NCBI GenBank assembly: GCA_034666705.1
Contig: JAXDLH010000333.1
Span: 1-10,344 of the forward strand
Source of the DNA: JAXDLH01 sp034666705
GTDB taxonomy: Bacteria > Chloroflexota > UBA6077 > SHYK01
DNA length: 10,344 nucleotides
Direction: 5' to 3'
The position numbers and the translations under genes were made by a program. This document shows positions 1-6,628 of the stretch, in pieces (position 1 is the stretch's first letter; the number at the start of each line of letters is the position of its first letter). The notes under the pieces are model-generated. The model did not search any database, had not been told where the DNA came from, and saw only the letters and a program-made list of their open reading frames with translations.

Positions 1-49
1 CTTCCATGTCGCGGTGGCGCCCCGCCGGGGCATGACGATTCAGGATGAC
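1..49 (-). repeat. Dispersed intergenic repeat, copy 1
   Basis: Read on the minus strand, this segment matches 6488-6536 on the plus strand at about 44 of 49 positions. The element begins GTCATCCTGA, contains a small palindromic core (GCCCC-GCC-GGGGC at 19-31) and ends in CATGGAA. It may be cut by the window edge at position 1, so its full length is unknown. Short palindromic intergenic elements of this kind are common in genomes with REP- or MITE-like repeats. No open frame lies inside it. Confidence 0.75.
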
Positions 50-72
50 AACTAACCCGGGATGACCACTAC

Positions 73-111
73 GTCACCCCGAGGCTTCATGCTTAGCGAC
101 TTCGGGGTGAC
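73..111. repeat. Stem-loop with 10-bp perfect arms
   Basis: The arms GTCACCCCGA (73-82) and TCGGGGTGAC (102-111) are perfect inverted repeats around a 19-base loop. The arm sequence is a variant of the GTCATCCTGA end of the neighbouring dispersed repeat, so this hairpin is probably part of the same repeat family and not a terminator. No T-tract follows it on either strand. Confidence 0.6.
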
Positions 112-240
112 AAGAACCCTGAGCAAGAACCTAACCCCTCTCGGCCCACATCCCTCTATTGTTCCATGCCCGAGTGCGCCGCGTCCGCGTGGCGGTGTTC
201 CAAGGCTGGAGCACACTCTATCCGGGATATATGGACCGAC

Positions 241-277
241 AACGGCCCGCACCTGGGACCATCAGGTGCGGGCCGTT
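241..277 (-). terminator. Strong hairpin, probable terminator of the dehydrogenase/DUF4386 operon
   Basis: AACGGCCCGCACCTG (241-255) and CAGGTGCGGGCCGTT (263-277) form a perfect 15-bp stem with a 7-base loop. The hairpin starts about 30 bases past the stop codon of the minus-strand DUF4386 gene, where a transcription terminator would be expected. No run of T follows the stem on the minus strand, so a classical intrinsic terminator is not proven. It could act as a U-less terminator or an RNA 3'-end stabiliser. Confidence 0.5.
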
Positions 278-297
278 CAATGAACTATTCCTGACCG

Positions 298-378
298 TGT
301 CGAGGATCAGGCCGCGGCGCTGCCCACCTCGGGGGAATCCCTCCTGGGTGTAGTCGATGACGTGGTCCGCTCCGAGGG
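298..378 (-). pseudogene. Fragment of a second dehydrogenase (MDR) gene
   Basis: This segment aligns without gaps to 1487-1567, inside the intact dehydrogenase gene, in the same orientation at roughly three quarters identity. It includes uninterrupted stretches such as TCGATGACGTGGTC. In the dehydrogenase frame it translates to ADHVIDYTQEGFPRGGQ followed by RRGLILD, against ADHVIDYTHEDFTRSGQ followed by RYDLILD in the intact protein (residues 191-214). Nothing of the rest of the gene is seen on either side. It is therefore a remnant of a paralogous or duplicated copy. It lies across the 3' end of the DUF4386 gene and is read there in another frame. Confidence 0.75.
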
Positions 379-1080
379 CATGGGTGAAGAGCTGAAACCC
401 TTCGCGATCAGCCACACACCCATGAACGCCTCCCACAGGCCGCCTGGAATCGAGGAAGCCAGACCCAGACCGGACCCCATGACCTCCGACACCATCCCGC
501 AAAAAATGATCGCGTATCCGACGAGGCCCCAGACGGCGAGAGGCCGCGGAACCAACTTTGCCCGGTACAGCGTGGAGCACAGCATCAAACCAGCCAGCCC
601 AAGAGTGCTCATGCCGATCGCGTAGGCATACTGGCTCGCCTGTACCGATACCGTGCTCAGGGCTTGCAGATAGAAAGCGTCGGAGGCCGCGGCTTTCAGA
701 TACTCACTACCCAACGGTATTTGCAGCAGTATGAAGAGAACCATGACGGCAATAAAGACGGCGTCGACGATCCGGGCGCCGAAGTAGCCAATGGCCAGGC
801 GCTCGCCATGTGGCTTCAGGACCGGGAACATCAGGACCCCGTGAGCGACGTCGCCAACGACGGCCATCAACCAGAGGATCGCGCCAATTGTCAGCATTAT
901 GCTGTTCGCGGAAACTGTAGATAAGTGATTCGGCGCACCAAGAATGGATTGGATGAGTCCGTTCCCCACGATGCCTACAACGAACCCCGCGAGGTACACC
1001 GCCCCCACGACTCTAGCGGTCGTGCGGTATAAACCGGAGCGGTATCGGCCCGGGGAGGCCGCGTGCACTTCGTTCTCCAT
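307..1080 (-). CDS. DUF4386 family membrane protein
   Basis: This gene encodes a 257-residue integral membrane protein of the DUF4386 family, whose biochemical function is not known. Six hydrophobic segments are visible at about residues 23-44, 60-86, 97-122, 148-170, 181-205 and 211-228. They include the family-like stretches VVGAVYLAGFVVGIVGN, VVGDVAHGVLMFPVLKP and GGLWEAFMGVWLIAKGF. The ATG at 1078-1080 is chosen because GAGGAGG lies 5 bases upstream and the hydrophobic domain begins soon after; the open frame continues to 1398 only by running through the dehydrogenase gene. It starts 11 bp after the dehydrogenase stop, and its ribosome site overlaps that stop, so the two are co-transcribed and probably translationally coupled. 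The last 22 residues (236-257, Ser/Thr/Arg-rich) are encoded by an out-of-frame dehydrogenase fragment, so the native C-terminus has been replaced or extended. The pairing suggests a shared stress or redox role, which is inference. Confidence 0.88.
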   Translation of the reverse strand: MENEVHAASPGRYRSGLYRTTARVVGAVYLAGFVVGIVGNGLIQSILGAPNHLSTVSANSIMLTIGAILWLMAVVGDVAHGVLMFPVLKPHGERLAIGYFGARIVDAVFIAVMVLFILLQIPLGSEYLKAAASDAFYLQALSTVSVQASQYAYAIGMSTLGLAGLMLCSTLYRAKLVPRPLAVWGLVGYAIIFCGMVSEVMGSGLGLASSIPGGLWEAFMGVWLIAKGFSSSPMPSERTTSSTTPRRDSPEVGSAAA

Positions 1081-1091
1081 GGTCTTCCTCC

Positions 1092-2129
1092 TCATGCGAT
1101 GGCGACTTGGGATTCCGTTCGTACAGAACGCCCGCGAGCGGAGTGGTGGTCCGCACCGCGAACGGTGATGACGACCTTCCCCTGAGCGTGTCCCTCGTGC
1201 AGATACTGGATGGCGGCAGGAACCTCGCTCAGTGCGTACGTGCGGTCGACGACCGGCGTGACCCTGGCAGCCTCGATGAGCTCCTTCAGGAATTGCAGGT
1301 CCTTTGTGTGCGCCGTCGCCACGATCATGCGCAGTTTCTGACTCACGAATGGTGACAGTACGAGCGCTCGAATCGAACGGTCCAAGGCTCCGATCCACCG
1401 ATCACCCCCTTCACCGCCGACGAGCACGAGCGTCCCCCGGGAGGTGAGGGCGCGTCTGAGCTGCGACAGCGGGCGGTTCCCACCCATGTCGAGGATTAGG
1501 TCGTACCGCTGCCCGCTTCGCGTGAAGTCCTCGTGGGTGTAATCGATGACGTGGTCGGCGCCGATGGAGCGGACCGTGTCCACCTTCGTCGTGCTGCACA
1601 CGCCGGTCACCTCAGCGCCGAACGCTTTCGCGATCTGCACCGCGAACATTCCCACGCCTCCGGATGCGCCAATGATCAGGACCTTCTGTCCCGGCTGGAT
1701 TTCCCCCGCGTCGCGCAGGGCCTGGAGGGCGACGCAGGCGGAGGTGGGGACGGCTGCCGCCTGCTCGAAGGTGAGGTTTGCCGGCTTCAGCGCGAGCTTG
1801 TCCTCACGGGCACGCGCGTACTCGGCGAAGGAGCCGTCGCAGATGCCGAACACGTCGTCGCCCTCCTGAAAACGCGTTACGTTCTTGCCGACTGCCTCGA
1901 CCGTCCCCGCGACATCCATGCCTCGAATACGAGCCTTAGGCGCCCGGAGCCCGAAGCCCATGATGCGCATCAGATAGGGCTGGCCCGTCATCAGGTGCCA
2001 GTCACCGATATGGAGACCGGCCGCGTGGACGCGTATGCGCACGTCCTCGTCCCCGGTCGGCGGCTTGCCAACCTCCTGAAGCTCGAGCGCGTCCGATGAG
2101 CCGTACCTGTGCTGGACGATTGCCTTCAT
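1092..2129 (-). CDS. Zinc-independent MDR family NAD(P)-dependent oxidoreductase
   Basis: This is a 345-residue medium-chain dehydrogenase/reductase of the quinone oxidoreductase type (COG0604), a cytosolic enzyme expected to reduce or oxidise small carbonyl or quinone substrates with NAD(P)(H). The N-terminal GroES-like domain spans about residues 1-125 (AAGLHIGDWHLMTG, RGMDVAGTVEAVG, GDDVFG). The Rossmann domain follows with the nucleotide motif GASGGVG at 154-160, then SIGADHVIDY and GTLVLVGGEG. The catalytic and structural zinc cysteines of classical alcohol dehydrogenases are absent, so it should be metal-independent. The family normally ends near GKVVITV (317-323); here a 22-residue polar tail follows. 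The ATG at 2127-2129 is preceded by GGAGGAGGGG. It is the first gene of an operon with the DUF4386 protein and is divergent from a TetR repressor. A promoter containing a palindromic operator drives it, so repression relieved by a small ligand is likely. The true substrate cannot be read from the sequence. Confidence 0.92.
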   Translation of the reverse strand: MKAIVQHRYGSSDALELQEVGKPPTGDEDVRIRVHAAGLHIGDWHLMTGQPYLMRIMGFGLRAPKARIRGMDVAGTVEAVGKNVTRFQEGDDVFGICDGSFAEYARAREDKLALKPANLTFEQAAAVPTSACVALQALRDAGEIQPGQKVLIIGASGGVGMFAVQIAKAFGAEVTGVCSTTKVDTVRSIGADHVIDYTHEDFTRSGQRYDLILDMGGNRPLSQLRRALTSRGTLVLVGGEGGDRWIGALDRSIRALVLSPFVSQKLRMIVATAHTKDLQFLKELIEAARVTPVVDRTYALSEVPAAIQYLHEGHAQGKVVITVRGADHHSARGRSVRTESQVAIA

Positions 2130-2156
2130 TCGCGTTCCCCTCCTCCGCTGTTCTAG

Positions 2157-2171
2157 ACTTACGGTGTAAGT
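2157..2171. promoter_or_regulatory. Palindromic operator 1 (probable TetR-family site)
   Basis: ACTTACGGTGTAAGT is a perfect inverted repeat of ACTTAC/GTAAGT around a 3-base centre. It lies between the two divergent genes, downstream of the predicted start point of the dehydrogenase promoter, and repeats operator 2 with one base changed. Size and symmetry fit a TetR-family dimer site. The assignment to the adjacent TetR protein is inference from position. Confidence 0.75.
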
Positions 2172-2180
2172 AACGCAGCC

Positions 2181-2209
2181 ACTCTATACTTACGGTGTAA
2201 ATTTGTCAA
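2181..2209 (-). promoter_or_regulatory. Promoter of the dehydrogenase/DUF4386 operon
   Basis: On the minus strand, a perfect -35 box TTGACA (2204-2209) is followed after 17 bases by TAGAGT (2181-2186); TATAGA at 2183-2188 with a 15-base spacer is the alternative. Operator 2 occupies the spacer, an arrangement in which a bound repressor would exclude RNA polymerase. A plus-strand -10-like TATACT (2185-2190) overlaps it and may belong to the tetR-type gene, although no good -35 is seen for that direction. Confidence 0.6.
2188..2202. promoter_or_regulatory. Palindromic operator 2 (probable TetR-family site)
   Basis: ACTTACGGTGTAAAT differs from operator 1 in one base only. The start-to-start distance is 31 bp, about three helical turns, which places both sites on the same face of the DNA. 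It sits between the -35 and -10 of the dehydrogenase promoter. Confidence 0.75.
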
Positions 2210-2247
2210 GCGTCATGGCCGAAACCGGGTCCGTTTTGAATGCGATC

Positions 2248-2254
2248 GGAGGGG
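2248..2254 (+). promoter_or_regulatory. Ribosome-binding site deciding the TetR-family start
   Basis: GGAGGGG lies 5 bases before the ATG at 2260. The in-frame upstream candidates (TTG at 2203, ATG at 2215) have no comparable site, and the TTG overlaps the promoter. The start at 2260 is therefore preferred. Confidence 0.75.
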
Positions 2255-2259
2255 TGTCC

Positions 2260-2934
2260 ATGGCTAAGCAGAATGATCCAGGCACCGAAACTCGTGTTCG
2301 CTTGGCCAGGGAGCGGGTGCTGCTCGCGGCGGTCGCGCTCGTCGACACAGGGGGAGTCGCGGCTCTGAGCATGCGCAAGCTCGGCCAGGTGCTCGGGGTC
2401 GAGGCGATGTCACTCTATAACCATGTCGCCAATAAGGACGATCTCCTCGATGGCATGATCGATCTCGTATTCGGCGAGATCGGTCTGCCTCCGGGAGGAG
2501 CGGACTGGAAGACGGCCATGCGCCAGCGGGCAATCTCGGCTCGCGAGGTTCTCGCGCGCCACCGCTGGGCGATCGGGCTGATGGAGTCGCGGAGCCGACC
2601 AGGCCCCGCGACGCTGCAGCACCACGACGCGGTGCTCGGATGTCTCCGGGAGGCAGGATTCTCGATCGCGATGGCCGCGCACGCGTACTCCGCCCTGGAC
2701 AGCTACATCTACGGATTCGCCCTACAGCAGGCGAGCTTGCCGTTCGAGACGTCGGAGGAGGTCGGCGAGGTGGCGGACAGCATCCTCCGCCAGTTCCCTG
2801 CCGACGCATACCCCCACCTTACCGAGCTGACCGTTCAGCACGTTCTGCAGCCCGGCTACGACTATGCGAACGAGTTCGAATTCGGGCTCGACCTGATCCT
2901 CGACGGCCTCGAGAGGGCCCGGGTCACGGCCTGA
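2260..2934 (+). CDS. TetR/AcrR family transcriptional repressor
   Basis: This gene encodes a 224-residue regulator. The N-terminal DNA-binding domain (about residues 12-70) has the usual three-helix layout. Its helix-turn-helix reads LSMRKLGQVLGVEAMSLYNHV at about 36-56, followed by the typical NKDDLLDGMIDLVFGEIGLP. The remainder (about 75-220) is helical and resembles the tetracycline-repressor-like C-terminal ligand-binding domain, including FALQQASLPFE and FEFGLDLILDGLER. It is divergent from the dehydrogenase/DUF4386 operon, with twin palindromes in between, so it most likely represses that operon and itself until it binds a small hydrophobic ligand. The ligand is unknown. The start at 2260 is set by GGAGGGG. 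A 103-bp gap separates it from the nuclease-helicase gene on the same strand, so co-transcription is possible but unproven. Confidence 0.93.
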   Translation: MAKQNDPGTETRVRLARERVLLAAVALVDTGGVAALSMRKLGQVLGVEAMSLYNHVANKDDLLDGMIDLVFGEIGLPPGGADWKTAMRQRAISAREVLARHRWAIGLMESRSRPGPATLQHHDAVLGCLREAGFSIAMAAHAYSALDSYIYGFALQQASLPFETSEEVGEVADSILRQFPADAYPHLTELTVQHVLQPGYDYANEFEFGLDLILDGLERARVTA

Positions 2935-3037
2935 CGCCGGTTGGCGGTAGCCTTGTGCCCCGGTGGCCAATGTCCGACGCCTAGAATCGCAGGCAGGTGC
3001 GCAAGATGCGCGCTTTTCTGCGGGAGGCGGCCGGGCA

Positions 3038-6000
3038 GTGCAGTTGATCGACGGCGAGCTGGTCTGCAGCGCGAGCGATCTGACCGGGTACCTCGCCTGT
3101 CCGCACCTCACGCAGCTCGACCTGGACGCGCTCCTCGGCAAGCTCGCGCGGCCCACAGAACGAGGCGCGGGTTTCGAGGTAGTCAGCAAGCGCGGGCTCA
3201 TCCACGAACAGCGGTACCTCGAACGGCTCCGTGCCGAGGGCCGCCAGATCGTCGAAATCGCGCGGCCGACATACGGTCTCGCCGCCATTCGCGAGGCCCA
3301 CCTGCAGACTGTCGCCGCGCTGCACTCGGGCGCGGAGGTCGTCTACCAGGGGGCGCTCTTCGACGGCCGCTGGCTCGGCTATGCAGACTTCCTGGTGCGC
3401 GTCGAGGAGCCGAGCCACCTCGGACCGTTCAGTTACGAAGTCGTGGACACCAAGCTCGCGCGGCACGTGAAGGCCGAAGCGCTGCTCCAGATGTGTGCCT
3501 ACGCCGAGCAACTCGCGCGCATTCAGGGTGTCGAGCCGCGCCGAATCCGAGTCGTGCTCGGCGACCTGACGGAAGAATCCCACCGGTTGCGCGACTACGC
3601 GGCGTACTACCGTTCGGTGAAGGCTCGCTTCGAGGTCGAGGTCCTGGGCGAGTCGCCCCCAACGTACCCCACTCCGGTCGAGCACTGCGCGATCTGCGAC
3701 TGGGCACCCCACTGCGCCGCGCAGCGCCACGCCGACGATCATCTCTCTCTCGTTGCCAACATCCGCGGTGACCAGGTTCGCAAGCTCGAGACGGCCGGCA
3801 TTCCGACCGTGACGGCGCTCGCGGATGCAGATCCCGGGGACCGCCCCGCGGGCGTCGCCCGCGGCACGTTCGAACGGCTGCAGAAGCAGGCCAGCGTGCA
3901 AATCCGGGGCCGTACGCGGGGCGAGGTCGTCTGCGAGCTTCTGGAGCACGCCGAGCCGCGGCGCGGACTCGCCGCGCTCCCCATGCCGACGTCCGGCGAC
4001 CTGTTCTTCGACATGGAGGGCGATCCGTTCGTCGAGGATGGCGGGCTGGAGTACCTGTTTGGGGTAGTCGAGCTCACCGACAACGCGCCCCGCTATCACG
4101 CATTCTGGGCGCACGACCGCTCTGACGAGCGGCGTGCATTCGAGACGTTCGTGGATTTCGTGATGGAGCGGCTCGCGCACGATCCGGCACTCCATATCTT
4201 TCACTACGCACCGTACGAGCCAACTGCGCTCAAGCGGCTGATGGGCACCCACGCCACGCGCGAGATAGAGATCGATCGCTTACTGCGGGGCAATGTGCTC
4301 GTGGACCTCTATCAGATCGTGCGCCAGAGCATAGTTGTGTCCCAGGAGTCGTATTCGATCAAGCAGCTCGAGCCGCTCTACATGGAGGCGCGCCACGGCG
4401 CGATCAAAGACGCGGGCAGCTCGGTCGTAGCGTACGAGCAATGGCTCGACAACGAGGACCCGGCGCTGCTCGACGAGATCGCAGCCTACAATCGCGACGA
4501 TTGCGTCTCGACCTGGCTGCTGCGCGACTGGCTGGAGGCGCGCCGCGCCGAGCTCGAGGTGCAACAAGGCGCACCGGTGCCCCGGCCAGACTCACCAGAC
4601 GCCGCGCCCAGCGAAAACGTGCTCGCGGTCGAAGCGGCGGCCTCAGCCCTCGTGAGCGCGCTGACCGCCGACGTTCCATCCAACCCACACGAGCGGGACC
4701 CTGAGCAGCAGGCCCGCTGGCTGCTGGCGCAGCTCGTCGGCTGGCACCGGCGGGAGGACAAGCCCGAGTGGTGGGCCTATTTCGCACGGTGCGCCATGGA
4801 CGACGCCCAACTGATCGAGGACACCGAGGCGATCGGCGGACTGGAATATGTCGGCTTCGTCCGACAAGAAGCCAAATCAGCGGTCCACCGTTATCGGTTC
4901 GACCCGGAGCAGGAGTACAAGCTCGGCCGCGGGCAATCCCCAATCGACCCGACGACCGGCAAGGGGGCCGGCGAGATCGTTGGCCTCGATCCAGCACGTG
5001 GCGTCCTGGAGCTGAAGCGCGGGCCAAACCAACCGGCGGCGGAGTCGCTGCGCGCGCTCATTCCCACTGGGCCGATCAATACCGATGTCCAGCAGCGGGC
5101 GGTCGCGAGCCTCGCCCGTTGGGTGAGCGACTATGGCATCGACGGCGTTGGCCCGTCCCGCGCCGCCCGCGATTTGCTGCTGCGCCGGCCACCGCGCATC
5201 ACCGACCACGTGGACGGTGAGCCGCTGGCACGCAACGGCGAGCTGCCCATAGACGCCGCGCGCCGTCTGACGCTCCAACTCGACGAGAGCTACCTGGCGA
5301 TCCAGGGCCCACCAGGCGCCGGCAAGACCTACGCCGGCGCGCACATGATCGTCGATCTCGTCGCCACGGGACGCCAGGTGGGCATCTGCGGTCCGAGCCA
5401 CCGCGCCATCGTGAACCTGCTCGACGCCGCGTGCGCCTACGCCACAAGCGAGGGCGTTGCGCTGCGGGCATTGCAAAAGGCCAAGCCAGGCGAGGCGAGC
5501 CGCCGCCCGGAGGTCAAGGCCATCGACGACAACAAGATGCTCGAGCGCGAGTGGAGCAGCGGCGCGTATCAGCTCGTCGCGGGTACGAGCTGGCTCTTCG
5601 CGCGCGAGGCGCTCGCCGGCGCGGTCGACACCCTCTTCATCGACGAGGCCGGACAGCTCTCGCTCGCCAATGTGGTCGCGATCGCGGGCGCAGCCCGCAA
5701 TCTCGTGCTGCTCGGCGATCCCCAACAGCTTGCCCAGCCTTCGCAAGGTACGCACCCACCCGGTGCCGAGGCCTCGGCGCTTGGCCACCTCCTCCATGGC
5801 GCAGCCACGATCCCGCCGACGCATGGCTTGCTGCTCGACGTCACCTGGCGGCTGCACCCATCGATCTGCGACTTCGTCTCGGATACAAGCTACGAGGGGC
5901 TGCTGTGCGCCGAAGGTTCGTGCGCTCGCCAGAATCTGGGCGACGGCGAGCCGGTGGGCGGGAGCGGGCTGCGCTTTATCGAGGTAGCGCACGCCGGCAA

Positions 6001-6466
6001 CCGGGCGAGGAGCGACGAAGAGGCGCAATGCATCGCGGAGGCAGTCGAGGGGCTCATCGGCCGATCATGGACTGACCAGCGAGGAGTGATCCGCCCGCTC
6101 GAGCTGACGGATGTGCTCTCCATCGCGCCCTACAACGCCCAGGTCGCCCGCCTCACAGGCGCGCTGCCCGAGGGCGCCTCGGTCGGCACTGTCGACAAGT
6201 TCCAGGGTCAGGAGGCGGCAGTCGTGTTCTTCTCGCTCACTACGTCGAGCGCCGATGAGCTGCCGCACGGACTCGATTTCCTCTTCAGCCTCAACCGCCT
6301 GAACGTCGCCATCTCGCGCGCCCGGGCGCTGGCCGTGCTCGTCGGCAACCCCGCGCTCTTCCAAATTCGCTGTCGCACGCCGCAGCAGATGCGCATGCTC
6401 AACGCCTTCTGCCGCTTCCGCGAGCTGGCGACCACTCCAGACGGAGCGCTCGTCGAAGTGGGCTAG
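3038..6466 (+). CDS. TM0106-type RecB-like nuclease / RNase H-fold / SF1 helicase fusion
   Basis: This gene encodes a 1142-residue protein with three catalytic modules. First (about 1-235) is a Cas4/RecB-like PD-(D/E)XK nuclease with H56-E57, D117 (GYADF), D137-T-K139 and Q151/Y155. Cysteines C21, C217, C220 and C226 are arranged as in 4Fe-4S nucleases such as Cas4, AddB and Dna2. Second (about 320-510) is an RNase H-fold, DEDD-type exonuclease-like domain with FDMEGDP (D325, E327), HYAPYE (H389) and YNRDDC (D487, D488). Third (about 730-1125) is a UPF1/Dna2-like superfamily 1 helicase with Walker A GPPGAGKT at 757-764, IDEAGQ (D869-E870), GDPQQL at 893, TWRLHP at 936, DKFQGQE at 1053 and ISRAR at 1092. 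All key residues are present. The GTG at 3038 is preferred: GGGAGG lies 10 bases upstream, and QLIDGELVCSASDLTGYLACPHL matches the usual start of the family. A GTG at 2963 would add 25 atypical residues. A -10-like TAGAAT lies at 2982-2987 without a clear -35. Its role is probably DNA or RNA repair or processing; this is inference. Confidence 0.93.
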   Translation: MQLIDGELVCSASDLTGYLACPHLTQLDLDALLGKLARPTERGAGFEVVSKRGLIHEQRYLERLRAEGRQIVEIARPTYGLAAIREAHLQTVAALHSGAEVVYQGALFDGRWLGYADFLVRVEEPSHLGPFSYEVVDTKLARHVKAEALLQMCAYAEQLARIQGVEPRRIRVVLGDLTEESHRLRDYAAYYRSVKARFEVEVLGESPPTYPTPVEHCAICDWAPHCAAQRHADDHLSLVANIRGDQVRKLETAGIPTVTALADADPGDRPAGVARGTFERLQKQASVQIRGRTRGEVVCELLEHAEPRRGLAALPMPTSGDLFFDMEGDPFVEDGGLEYLFGVVELTDNAPRYHAFWAHDRSDERRAFETFVDFVMERLAHDPALHIFHYAPYEPTALKRLMGTHATREIEIDRLLRGNVLVDLYQIVRQSIVVSQESYSIKQLEPLYMEARHGAIKDAGSSVVAYEQWLDNEDPALLDEIAAYNRDDCVSTWLLRDWLEARRAELEVQQGAPVPRPDSPDAAPSENVLAVEAAASALVSALTADVPSNPHERDPEQQARWLLAQLVGWHRREDKPEWWAYFARCAMDDAQLIEDTEAIGGLEYVGFVRQEAKSAVHRYRFDPEQEYKLGRGQSPIDPTTGKGAGEIVGLDPARGVLELKRGPNQPAAESLRALIPTGPINTDVQQRAVASLARWVSDYGIDGVGPSRAARDLLLRRPPRITDHVDGEPLARNGELPIDAARRLTLQLDESYLAIQGPPGAGKTYAGAHMIVDLVATGRQVGICGPSHRAIVNLLDAACAYATSEGVALRALQKAKPGEASRRPEVKAIDDNKMLEREWSSGAYQLVAGTSWLFAREALAGAVDTLFIDEAGQLSLANVVAIAGAARNLVLLGDPQQLAQPSQGTHPPGAEASALGHLLHGAATIPPTHGLLLDVTWRLHPSICDFVSDTSYEGLLCAEGSCARQNLGDGEPVGGSGLRFIEVAHAGNRARSDEEAQCIAEAVEGLIGRSWTDQRGVIRPLELTDVLSIAPYNAQVARLTGALPEGASVGTVDKFQGQEAAVVFFSLTTSSADELPHGLDFLFSLNRLNVAISRARALAVLVGNPALFQIRCRTPQQMRMLNAFCRFRELATTPDGALVEVG

Positions 6467-6487
6467 AAGTCAGCCGATAAGGTACTC

Positions 6488-6536
6488 GTCATCCTGAGTC
6501 GTCATGCCCCGCCGGGGCGCCATCGCGGCATGGAAA
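6488..6536 (+). repeat. Dispersed intergenic repeat, copy 2
   Basis: This is the plus-strand counterpart of 1-49, matching at about 44 of 49 positions, with palindromic core GCCCC-GCC-GGGGC at 6506-6518. It lies in the gap between the converging nuclease-helicase and solute-binding-protein genes. A small inverted repeat, TGGAAA-TCTA-TTTCCA (6531-6546), overlaps its right end. The remainder of this 162-bp gap shows no gene and no hairpin with a T-tract, so no clear terminator is seen for either converging gene. Confidence 0.75.
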
Positions 6537-6628
6537 TCTATTTCCAAAGCAGCGAAGGATCCGTACCTCAGTGATCAGCGAGCGATGAATTCTTCGTCTG
6601 CGGGCCCAGAAAGACATTGCCAATGGAG

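Larger units (their letters stand above)
1..306. other. Gene-free region with repeats and hairpins
   Basis: No convincing coding sequence is seen in these 306 bases. The short open frames on either strand lack a ribosome-binding site, and none resembles a known protein except a fragment of dehydrogenase sequence at its right edge, annotated separately. The stretch contains one copy of a dispersed repeat (1-49), a 10-bp stem-loop (73-111) and a 15-bp stem hairpin (241-277). Variants of the ten-base motif TCRGGRTGAC occur at 40-49, 57-66 and 102-111, with an inverted version at 73-82. The area between about 112 and 240 shows nothing recognisable. Confidence 0.6.

Noticed and set aside
218..580. 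Minus-strand frame containing ADHVIDYT as a separate dehydrogenase gene
   Set aside because: Only about 27 residues resemble a dehydrogenase; the rest is shadow of the DUF4386 gene and of the hairpin, so it is a fragment, not a functional gene.
1081..1398. N-terminal extension of the DUF4386 frame
   Set aside because: It overlaps the end of the dehydrogenase gene, and the ATG at 1080 has a strong ribosome site and fits the family start.
2203..2259. TTG 2203 or ATG 2215 as start of the TetR-family gene
   Set aside because: Neither has a ribosome site, the TTG overlaps the promoter, and GGAGGGG before the ATG at 2260 is decisive.
2963..3037. Upstream GTG start for the nuclease-helicase
   Set aside because: The added 25 residues are atypical for the family, and the GTG at 3038 has a better-placed ribosome site.
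3038..3715. Cas4 of a CRISPR-Cas system
   Set aside because: The nuclease domain is Cas4-like, but it is fused to RNase H-fold and helicase domains, and the window contains no repeat-spacer array and no other cas gene.
2981..4252. Long minus-strand open frame (423 codons) opposite the nuclease-helicase gene
   Set aside because: The opposite strand has a continuous, motif-complete protein. Long antisense frames are expected in GC-rich codon usage, and this one has no recognisable domain.
4877..6028. Long minus-strand open frame (383 codons) opposite the helicase domain
   Set aside because: It lies entirely within the helicase motifs of the plus strand and shows no family features of its own.
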